The notes under the pieces were generated by a model. That model was not told the DNA's origin and did no database searches. It worked only from the letters and a program-made list of their open reading frames with translations. A program made the position numbers and the translations under genes. Shown here one piece after another: positions 53,970 to 63,360 of a stretch of DNA of 64,000 bases (positions are counted from its first letter, which is position 1; every line of letters starts with the position of its first letter). This DNA comes from Gari tellinella (Eukaryota > Mollusca > Bivalvia > Cardiida > Psammobiidae): the NCBI GenBank assembly GCA_922989275.2, contig OV277862.1, positions 69,391,832 to 69,455,831 of the forward strand. The letters run 5' to 3'.

Positions 53970-54229
53970 TTAACCCTTTACCCCATTGCCTGTGTTTTAG
54001 TTTTGAAGACAGGTGACCACTTAAAGCAGGTTGAAAGTAAAGCAAAATGTGCCTTAAGGCACATTCTGCTTTACTTTCAGCCTACTTTAAGCTAAAATCT
54101 GCTAGACTATATAAAATATTTGTAATGGTAATAACTAATTGTTCATGAGGGTATAAACTGGAATTATTTTCTTCAGCGGAGGAATAAATTAAATACGCTA
54201 AAAGTCGCTTCTATGAGGGAAAGAGTTAA
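53970..54229. mobile_element. A-family TTAA element
   Basis: TTAACCCTTTACCCCATTGC to GAGGGAAAGAGTTAA; loop TGCCTTAAGGCA. Same subtype as the inverse of 6771-7026. Confidence 0.78.
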
Positions 54230-54563
54230 CTGTAACAATTTATGTATAATGCTGAGCTCATCCATATACTGGCTTATTTTGGCTGATGCAAGCTTACAAC
54301 AGGTATATGTGGTATATAAACTTGTGTTTATCAAAAAGTTCAAAGGCAATTAGTTGTATTCTATTTATAGATATCACATGACTTGTTAACATTGAAAGGA
54401 ACATTTCTTCTGACAATGTTACTTGCAGTTTTGTCACACTTCAAAAGATCTGGAAAGGTTTTAATTTTTTATGCTGAGCAATATCAAACAGAACAGACCA
54501 AGATGAATATGGTGTCTCATCTGGTTTGATTGACGAAGTTAAAACATACGACATAACCTCTAT

Positions 54564-54824
54564 TAACCCATTCACCCATTAAACTTCAAATGGACAATTC
54601 CATTTTCCAATAAAGTTTTGTCCCTTTTTTTCAATTATAAAGTTGTTTATTCTTATATTTATTACAAAATGACTATTGACCAACAGTGCAGAGGGCTCCT
54701 TTAATTATGAGCTCTCTGAACTTGGTCTAAACAGCTTACATAGGACAAATATACAGTACTCTTCACAGGTTAACTGTTTGTAAATGAAGGGTTATACGCT
54801 TGTCGCTTGGCTCAATGGTTTAAG
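54564..54824. mobile_element. B-family element, diverged
   Basis: TTAACCCATTCACCCATTAA; hairpin eroded (GGCTCCTTTAATTATGAGCT); right CTCAATGGTTTAA. Confidence 0.55.
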
Positions 54825-54846
54825 CAACAAACAAGAATTGTAATCT

Positions 54847-55088
54847 TTAACCCTTTCAACCCTACAGCCCTCTGTAGAGATTACTGATTACATATGCAAA
54901 CAGTGTAGACTCAGATCAGAGGGCTCCTATAGGAGCCCTCTGATCAGGGTCTGCACTGTTTGAAATTTTCATTCGTTTTTGTTGTCATATCAAAAATGCA
55001 ACAGTAGACTGGTTCAAAATGCCTTTACTACAATAGTCCAAAAGGATAATAAATACCCAAAAGAGATATTTAGGGTTGAAAGGGTTAA
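54847..55088. mobile_element. B-family TTAA element
   Basis: TTAACCCTTTCAACCCTACA / inverted TAGGGTTGAAAGGGTTAA; perfect hairpin, loop CTCCTATAGGAG. The most symmetrical B ends in the window. Confidence 0.8.
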
Positions 55089-55176
55089 AGGTAAATGGCT
55101 CATTCAAGAAAGACAAAAGTATTGTATATGACTCACAGTATGAGCTGACTTATCTAATTACTGGTACTTGTGTCCT

Positions 55177-55432
55177 CAGGGCTGCCATAAGTTGACATAA
55201 AAAATCCTAAGATTTCCAAATTTGTATTTTTTCAAGTGCGATTTTACAAATCGTTCCTTTACCCCATCGCATGTGTCTAGTTTTGTTGACACGTGGCTGC
55301 TTAAAGCAGGCTTGAAGTAAAGCAGAATGCGCCTTAAGGCGTATTCTGCTTTACTTTCAGCTTTCTTTAAGCTACCATGAACTAGAAAAAAATCTGAATA
55401 TATAGAAAAAATCCAGAGAAATGGCAGCCCTG
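55177..55432. mobile_element. A2 element with CAGGGCTGCC ends
   Basis: CAGGGCTGCCATAAGTTGAC / inverted GAAATGGCAGCCCTG, with TGTCCT exactly duplicated (55171-55176, 55433-55438). The core is the A-type hairpin (loop CGCCTTAAGGCG), yet there are no TTAA-CCC ends. Confidence 0.75.
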
Positions 55433-57510
55433 TGTCCTTCATTACCAGTGATAAAGTCTATATACATGTAATTTAGAAAGAAATAGACAGGACATTGTTA
55501 GCCTAGTTAACAGTGATATTTGGTAGCCTGCACAGCTTCAATGTCTGGTATGTCCCATTATTCATCTAACTCTAGAGATAACTTATAAGTATTAAAGGGT
55601 CTTTCCCCCAAAAAAGCCCCCCCCCCCCCCGCAAAATAGTAGCTCATTTTTTTAACATGTCAAAACTGAGCCACGACCTTATAGTACTAGTAGCACAGAG
55701 AGTGTCAGAAGAGCAAACAAGGTCTAGGAAAGGATGAATTCGTCAAGAGACGATGGAGTCTAGAGAGGGATGAGCATTGAAAGCTCATTTTCATCAGCGA
55801 GAACAGATTGTGCGCATGGTCATGTATGGTCACTCAAGCATCACTCTGTGCAACCTGTCTCAGACCTTCCATAGAACTGTATGCTCCCTTTTCTTTCCAT
55901 TAGCTAGACTGGATTAAGGTGCAACCATTCAAGATCTACCCTCTTTTAAGATGCAATCTAAACAAGAGGCCTGAAGGCCCTGATATCGCTCACCATTTGT
56001 AATGAAGCCTGATAGCTTTACCTTTGAATTTCACCCGTTTTATTCTAAATCCATTCAAGTTTGTCGACCTATTGTAGTATAGTAGAGTACATCAAAGGCA
56101 GATAACTAGTGCCTAAACAATACTGAAATGAAGCCTTTTTCTAGCATTTCAAAGTATATCAAGGGCAGGTAACTCATTTTTACTGTTGCCACAATGATTA
56201 CATTTTAACAATAATTGCACTCCTTCCAGAATGTATAGCTACATCCTTTGTGTACAAGTATAATCAAAATCCATTGAAAACTGTAGTTGCAAGATCGATG
56301 TGTAAACGCTGTAAAATATGGCATTTTCAGCAATTCAAAGGTAGATATCTCTTGATCTATTTGTCCAATTCCAACCATAATCACCCTTTTTCGTACTCTT
56401 ATGGTCATATACAATCTGGGCAAGTTTGAGAGAACTTGGATAAATATTGTGGCCTCTAGAGTGTAAACACTGTTAAATATTATCATTTTTAGCAATTCAA
56501 AGGTAGATCACTTTTGATCTATTGATCAGATTACAACCATAATTGAACTCATCCAAAGTCTTATGGCAATATACAATCTGAGTAAGTTTGAGGAAGATTG
56601 GATAAATTTTTTGACATCTAGAGTGTAAACATCGTTAAATATGGCATTTTCAGCAATTCAAAGGTAGATAACGCTCGACCTATAAGTCTGATTTCAACCA
56701 TAATCAAACTCATTTGAACTCTTATCACACTGGTAAGACATAACGTCGCCGACTGCTGTTCTACGTTCCCACTGCTGTAAAATCTACGCTATAGCTGTGG
56801 AACAAAAATGGCTGCGCCCTTGATAAACAACGAGGTAAGGACAATGAAACGTTGTTTTTGAGAGTCTTTCTTTATAATATCAAAAAAGGAGTAGTTGCAC
56901 GGAATATCCCGGTTATATGTGCATGCTCCGGCGTTGTGTTCTCGTTGGATACTCGCTTAGTTAAGACGTTTAACCCGATAAAGTTGCGACAAATACCGGA
57001 TTTCTTGAACATTTACGTGTGAAGAACTCCGAAAAAGCTTCGTAAAGCTGGTGTATTAGAGATTCTGCAATATTATCCAAACCAAAACACTCCCTGATGG
57101 ACAGTATTGATAAATTGATATATAAATGTACCCTTTACGTGAATATAAAAACTTTATAGGTTATTTTTCAAATACAACGTTCCTCCATGCCGGACACGAT
57201 ACAACGTTCAGACTGCAGGGTAAAAAATGCATCGAGCTAATACTATACGTATACGCAACTGTGCTCTCACTTACAAGACAGTTGAAGACATACCTTCAGT
57301 AGTGTGTACCTATAGACCTTTGTAGCGTATATTTTTAGACAACCTCCCGGGTAACACTTGACAATGAACTTATAATCGTGGAATTAGGGCATGCATACAA
57401 GTGTTTTAAAGCGATCTTGCGAGGCAACTTGCATAACATATCACTTATACTTAAAAGCAGGCCCGACAAAGTATGTCTATGTAATTAATACCTGCTAACT
57501 AACAGTTGGT

Positions 57511-57755
57511 TAACCCTTTCGGCGCCGTAGTCGCATAAAGTAGACTTTGCAAAGAGTTCGGATCCAGATTAGACGCCGCGCAACGCGGCGTCTGATCAGG
57601 ATCCAAACTGTTTGAATCTTTTATCGATATTTCGTAAGTCATAAAACCTTAAATCTAACTTTGAAACGTTCTTGCAGAGAACAGTACTCAAGCAGACGAC
57701 AATAAAGCGGTGAGGGGGTAAATATCTCCCGAATAATTTGGCGCCGAAAGGGTTA
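57511..57755. mobile_element. D-family TTAA element, left arm
   Basis: TTAACCCTTTCGGCGCCGTA / inverted TTGGCGCCGAAAGGGTTAA; hairpin GTTCGGATCCAGATTAGACG / inverse with GCCGCGCAACGCGGC centre. Confidence 0.82.
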
Positions 57756-57937
57756 ATGATTATTTATAGTGAAAAAACACTCTTTCCTGATGACATGTTG
57801 TTTTACTTTTCAGAACACTATACGTATACGACTAATGTTCTCTCACTTACAAGACAGTTGAAGACACACCTTCAGTAGTGTGTACCTATAGACCTTTGTA
57901 GCGTATATTTGAAGAACGCTTTGATTCTGAAATCTAC

Positions 57938-58297
57938 ATGGCTATATGCATATATTTAGCAAATACTCAAATATGGATTGGTGTGGTCTATTCTACGTAT
58001 GCATTCGCTTTGTCAGAGGCACCGACAGATGCACTCGAAAAAGGCATTTTGTTCATAAAGGCGCGGAACCAGAACGGTTTTAGTTACCATTCGGGGGATT
58101 CATGCCTAAACGAGAGGGAGCCAAACACACCAGATTGGGGAGGTGGGGCATTTGGAAATGGAAATTTACTGTCCAAAAAACTGTACTTCCGATATCTCGG
58201 GGGCTCTCTTCTTAATCCTCGCATGTTAAATAATTATCTAATGTGGACAAATGTCCATTTTTTGCACAACAAACATAAAGGAAAAATGCCCTTTTGA
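57938..58297 (+). CDS. Unrecognised ORF in the foldback loop
   Basis: 119 residues, MAICIYLANTQIWIGVVYST at the start and NNYLMWTNVHFLHNKHKG near the end. No family recognised and no DDE or zinc motif visible. It is the longest frame in the unique loop, so it could be a relic of the element's own gene or simply chance. Confidence 0.22.
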   Translation: MAICIYLANTQIWIGVVYSTYAFALSEAPTDALEKGILFIKARNQNGFSYHSGDSCLNEREPNTPDWGGGAFGNGNLLSKKLYFRYLGGSLLNPRMLNNYLMWTNVHFLHNKHKGKMPF

Positions 58298-58717
58298 AAT
58301 CTATGGCTATGTTTTGAAAACATTACATCTGTACCGTGTGCACATTGTTGAACTTTCAGGGATGTTGTAACAAGACATTTTGGTCTATATTCTACATACT
58401 GTTTTGTCACCTGCTGTAGGCAGAGGTGACACTAAGGAATCACTTGTCCGCCGTCCGTCCTACACGTCTGTCTGTCCACCCGTCTCTGTCCGTCACGCTT
58501 TTTGCGTCCCGCTTCATAACACCTGTTCTACTGAAGCTTTTAAGATGAAACTTCATTTATAGATAGAGCCTGACAAGTGGAAGTGTATTGCACAAGGTTC
58601 ATAACTATTGCATCAATATTGTGAGATTTATTTTCCTTTTCAACATTTCCGTTTCTTGCAGATTTCTTCTGTTTTACTAAAGGATTTGAAATGAAATGTT
58701 TCAGTATAAATCATCAT

Positions 58718-58963
58718 TAACCCTTTCGGCGCCAGATTATTCGGGAGATACTTACCCCTTCACCGCTTTATTGTCGTCTGCTTGAGTACTGTTCTCTGCA
58801 AGAACGTTTCAAAGTTAGATTTAAGGTTTTATGACTTACGAAATATCGATAAAAGTATCAAACAGTTTGGATCCTGATCAGACGCCTTGTTGCGCTGCGT
58901 CTAATCTGGATCCGAACTCTTTGCAAAGTCTACTTTATGCGACTACGGCGCCGAAAGGGTTAA
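58718..58963. mobile_element. D-family TTAA element, right arm
   Basis: Inverse counterpart of 57511-57755 with the same ends. The centre differs (GCCTTGTTGCGCTGCG). Confidence 0.82.
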
Positions 58964-59075
58964 CCAACTAACAGAGCAGGTATTAATTACATAGACATAC
59001 TTTGCCGGGCCTGCTTTTAAGTATAAGTGATATGTTATGCAAGTTGCCTCGCAAGATCGCTTTAAAACACTTGTA

Positions 59076-59322
59076 CAGTGGAGAAAACGTTATTCTTTCC
59101 CAATAAACGCGTTTACGCTAAAACTATTATTTCTGTTACAAACAGTTTGGAGCCAGATTAGACGCCGGGTATCCCGGCGTCTGATCAGGCTCCAAACTGT
59201 TTGCTCCCAAGATAAACATGAACTATCAGAATTGTCCAAAAATTGTACTTTTCTACGTTTTAGTGCTTTGCGTTTGCGTTTCGTTTGCGTTTAAATGGGA
59301 AAGAATAACAGGTTCTCCGCTG
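59076..59322. mobile_element. C-family TA element in the right arm
   Basis: CAGTGGAGAAAACGTTATTC / inverted GGTTCTCCGCTG, TA duplicated. The left arm has the empty site (GCATGCATACAAGTG). Full hairpin GGAGCCAGATTAGACGCCGG. Confidence 0.88.
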
Positions 59323-60072
59323 TATGCATGCCCTAATTCCACGATTATAAGTTCATTGTCAAGTGTTACCCGGGAGGTTGTCTAAAAATATACGCTACAA
59401 AGGTCTATAGGTACACACTACTGAAGGTATGTCTTCAACTGTCTTGTAAGTGAGAGCACAGTCGCGTATACGTATAGTATTAGCTCGATGCATTTTTTAC
59501 CCTGCAGTCTGAACGTTGTGTCGTGTCCGGCATGGAGGAACGTTGTATTTGAAAAATAACCTATAAAGTTTTTATATTCACTTAAAGGGGACATTTATAT
59601 ATCAATTTATCAATACTGTCCATCAGGGAGTGTTTTGGTTTGGATAATATTGCAGAATCTCTAATACACCAGCTTTACGAAGCTTTTTCGGAGTTCTTCA
59701 CACGTAAATGTTCACGAAATCCGGTATCTGTCACAACTTTATCGGGTTAAACGTCTTAACTAAGCGAGTATCCAACGAGAACACAACGCCGGAGCATGCA
59801 CATATAACCGGGATATTCCGTGCAACTACTCCTTTTTTGATATTATAAAGAAAGACTCTCAAAAACAACGTTTCATTGTCCTTACCTCGTTGTTTATCAA
59901 GGGCGCAGCCATTTTTGTTCCACAGCTATAGCGTAGATTTTACAGCAGTGGGAACGTAGAACAGCAGTCGGCGACGTTACGTCTTACCAGTGTGCTTATA
60001 GTCATTTACAATCTGAGCAGGTTTGAGATAGATTAGATAAAAATTGTGGCCTCTAGAGTGTAAACACTGTTA

Positions 60073-60413
60073 CAGGGTTTTCCCGGACTTGGGTTTCCTG
60101 CATCTGGGACTCAATTCTGTCACCTGGGACTCCTATTTGTCCAACCCCGAGAGTCCCTAGGACCCTCAAATCTTGGACCATATTTTACTCCAAACCCAAA
60201 TTCTCAGATGTATGTAAATCCTGATTTGGGGTATTCTTCATATACCATCAGAAATTAATCATAAATTTTCACTGTTTAAAAATATTTGTCAATATTGTAA
60301 GACATTTACACATTAAATTAATTTTGGACCCCCAAATATGCTGAGGGACTCTCAAAGTGAAAGGTTTTAGGGTCCTTAGGACTCTCGTTTACAAAATGCA
60401 AGGGAAAACCCTG
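60073..60413. mobile_element. CAGGGTTTTCCC element, 341 bp
   Basis: CAGGGTTTTCCCGGACT / inverted GGGAAAACCCTG, exact TGTTA duplication (60068-60072, 60414-60418). It interrupts an L unit whose sister units show the empty site ACTGTTAAATATGG. Confidence 0.82.
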
Positions 60414-60827
60414 TGTTAAATATGGCATTTTCAGCAATTCAAAGGTAAATAACTCTTGATCTATTTGTCTGATTTCAACCATAATCAAACTCATCCAAAC
60501 TCTTATGGTCATATACAATCTGGGCAAGTTTTAGAAAAATTGGATAAATACTGTGGCCTCTAGAGTGTAAACACTGTTAAATATGGCATTTTCAGCAGTT
60601 CAAAGGTAGATAACTCATGACCTATTTGTCCGATTTCAACCAAAATCGAACTCATTTGAACTCTTATGGCAATATACCATCTGAGCAAGTTTGAGAAAGA
60701 TTGGATAAATATTGTGGCCTCTAGAGTGTAAACACTAAAATTGTTGACGCCCGGACGACGCACGACGGACGGCGGACAATCAAGGATTGCAATAGCTCAC
60801 CCTGAGCTAGCTCAGGTGAGCTAAAAA

Positions 60828-61650
60828 AATTAGGTATATATAAATTTCTTTCTCCTGATTATCCCTCAGCACCATATGGCCATTTCATGTGTCGCAGTGC
60901 CGTGAAACCCAACTCAATCAATCCTCATTTTCAGCTTGGTTAGCATTACCAACAAGTCTTGCTGCAGTTTCAGGGCATGATGCTGTACCATTTGGGTCCA
61001 CGTTGTCCCTTCAATGGCTGGTCAAAAACTAATGGTAGGTCTACGATCGCCAGGCCTTTTAATAGTCACAGTGGGTCACATACAAATCTGTGCAACCATG
61101 ACAAATTTGCGCGTAGCTTGTGCGAGAGTCTGTCGAGAAAAGATCGAGAATTGAGCATCCGAGCCAGGCTTCAACATTTAGATCGCACCTAAATAATATT
61201 GATGGAGGGAATGTTAAAACTCATACATACCTAGAATGAGTCTTGTTCATCTGATATTGCATGTTTGCGAGGATATATCTCAAGATATCAATGCAATGTC
61301 GCAGAACGAACCTTGGTCATGTTAAGATCGCTTCAGATCGAGCTGATAGAAGCAGGTAGAGTGCATATTTAAAGAGTGTCTGTAGAATGTTTAGGACACT
61401 GAGGGTCATACGAGCCAACATCAAACATAATATTTAAAGCGTACACAGCAAATTATTGTGTAGGTCGCACGTTTTTAGCCCGCAATTACGGGAAATCAGA
61501 GCTGCAATTATAGTCCTCCGACCTGTGCGCACGTGCAACTTTTCTGGGTCGTACTCTGTGAAATGACCCAATAGTTTTACCACTGAGCTCACCCATAAAT
61601 CAAAACAAGCTTAATCCAATCATTCCATTTGTATTTGTAGAAACTAGAGT
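60828..61650. other. No recognised feature
   Basis: A 77-residue frame at 60959-61192 has no family resemblance. No terminal repeats seen. Confidence 0.45.
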
Positions 61651-61655
61651 CAATG

Positions 61656-61800
61656 TGTAGCCGGGTTGGGTTTATAGTTAAATGGTGAAATTTGTGTAAG
61701 CGGTCTGGATAGCTCAGACAAGAGAGCACTTTCCCAGTAAGCAAGGGGTTCTGGGTTTGAGTCCCTGTCTGGCTGCATAATATTATTTTTCTGAAATTCT
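61656..61800 (+). mobile_element. tRNA-derived repeat (SINE-like), copy 1
   Basis: A tRNA-like part at 61702-61777 has an A box (TAGCTCAGACAAGAG) and B box (GGGTTTGAGTCC), and ends TGGCTGCA. It is preceded by 46 bp (GTAGCCGGGTTGGGTTTATA...) shared with copy 2. The acceptor stem pairs imperfectly, so it is not read as a working tRNA gene. Confidence 0.65.
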
Positions 61801-61904
61801 CACAATATTACATTTGACCCCCAACATAAATAACCTGTAGGATAATAAGAGACTCGCAGAGTGTACAAATATATTAAGAAACCTGTGGAGTGTTCTTTAA
61901 GTAA

Positions 61905-62789
61905 CAGGGTTAGAAATTAGCTTAAAATTACACTTGCATTTTTTTGCGAGTGACTTTTAAACTTACTCGCAAAATGCAAAAACTACTCGCGAAAGTTAAA
62001 CTGTCATTCTGAACATACATGTATATGTTTTAACTTTTAACCCGACACAGACGTGTAGTAATCAAATACGATCTACCTACACTTCGTGTATTTCATAGTT
62101 GTACATTTGTGGTTACAGCTGTCAAGGGATAAGATCTTGATTTTCATATCTATGTGTACATACCAAAGGAGTATTTTTCTTACATTTTATAATATTGGGG
62201 AGAATGCATGCTGTATGCACTAGGCAGACCGCACACGATTTCATTACTCGAAAATTAGGTCAGGTTTAGATTGCCAATCCGTCTACGATACAAACTTTTT
62301 TTCACTGGTCATATATTCCAGGGCTGTGGTTAATAAACAGTATGTCACAGTAGAATTAGAAGTATACTTGTACTCGCGCGAGTCTTTTAAATGGCCTCGT
62401 CTTTGGAGAACGGTTTCGATTGTTGAGTCTCAGACTCTGTGATAAGAATTGTTTACACATCGGAACTCCTAAGTAGCAAAGTGCGCGTTTCATTAGCCAA
62501 TGAGAATTGGGAAAGTCCGTCATTACGTCATTCTTACAGACAAAAAAAAGGTTGAAACTGCCCGAGAAGCTATGATTGGCTTACGAAAAGTATTCGCTTG
62601 TCTTCTCGTCCATTTCCGCCACTCGAAATGCTACGGAAAAAAAACGAGCATAGCCTTACAGACGCTATACTGTGTTTAGCTGTCCGAAAAACCGTACTCG
62701 CATTTTTTTGCGAGTTTGTTGAAAAATCACTCGCAATTTACAAATTCCACTCGCATTTTGCGAGTATGCGAGCTTAAATTCGAACCCTG
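61905..62789. mobile_element. CAGGGTT element, 885 bp
   Basis: CAGGGTTAGAAATTAGCTTA / inverted TAAATTCGAACCCTG, exact AGTAA duplication (61900-61904, 62790-62794). Subterminal blocks ACTCGCAAAATGCA / TGCGAG-type repeat at both ends. No transposase frame. Confidence 0.78.
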
Positions 62790-62828
62790 AGTAAAAAATG
62801 AAGGTGAATTCTTGTGCAGAGGGTGTGT

Positions 62829-63360
62829 GTATAGCCAGGTTGAGTTTATAGTTAAAAAGTGAGAAATTTGGGTAAGCACAGAATTATACACTCACGGAAT
62901 TGCAAGGTCGCGCTATATCACAAATCTCATGCTGGGCAAACGCGACTTCGCGAGGCGTGATAAGATAATGTCTATCGGTAGTCAATATGATTAATGTCTG
63001 TTTTGAAGCATTGCTCACGGGTTTATATATTCCCGTGAATCAATAGGAATGTCCACCAAGTCGTTTAATCCACTAAAATGTCAATAAATAGACTCGAGTC
63101 GGTAAATTTTCACCCTAGAAATGACGGACAACGAGGCAAAAAGTGAAGATGTTGTCAAGTGACACATAATCTCGCAAAATTCAAACGCCACGGGTGCTCA
63201 GATGCTCGCCTTTTCAACTTGGCTGAGTTGCGATTGCATCTTGTATAATTCTGTGGTGTAAGCGACCAGAATAGCTCTGACAGGAGAGCTATTGCCCAGT
63301 AAGCAGGGGTCCCGGGTTTTAGTCCTGGTCTGGCTGCATATTGTTTCTCACCATGTTACA
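62829..63360 (+). mobile_element. tRNA-derived repeat, copy 2, split by an insertion
   Basis: The shared 5' block is at 62829-62876; the tRNA-like part is at 63264-63338 with A box TAGCTCTGACAGGAG and B box GGGTTTTAGTCC. The intervening 62877-63255 is an insertion. Confidence 0.62.
62877..63255. mobile_element. Insertion in tRNA-derived copy 2
   Basis: CACAGAATTATAC / GTATAATTCTGTG ends, 379 bp, flanked by GGGTAAG and GTGTAAG (6 of 7). No coding frame. Confidence 0.65.

Larger units (their letters stand above)
56726..59994. mobile_element. 3.27-kb foldback element
   Basis: Ends CACACTGGTAAGAC / GTCTTACCAGTGTG, exact CTTAT duplication (56721-56725, 59995-59999). Arms of about 1.03 kb (56726-57755 and 58718-59994 less the C insertion) surround a 0.96-kb loop. 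Each arm includes a D element. Joining the flanks restores the L-element unit. Confidence 0.88.
55962..60827. mobile_element. L element (internal repeat type 3) with nested insertions
   Basis: AACAAGAGGCCTGAAGGCCC then TGATATCGCTCACC; right hairpin CCTGAGCTAGCTCAGG and TGAGCTAAAAAA. Units of about 125-150 bp with TTAAATATGGCATTTTCAGC, CAATTCAAAGGTAGATAACT and GTGGCCTCTAGAGTGTAAAC lie on both sides of the foldback insertion. A second insertion sits at 60073-60413. Confidence 0.75.

Noticed and set aside
60959..61192. 77-residue frame
   Set aside because: No recognisable domain; composition and lack of flanking signals fit chance.
61702..61777. A functional tRNA gene
   Set aside because: A and B boxes are present but the acceptor and anticodon stems do not pair well, and a second diverged copy exists nearby, so it is read as tRNA-derived repeat.
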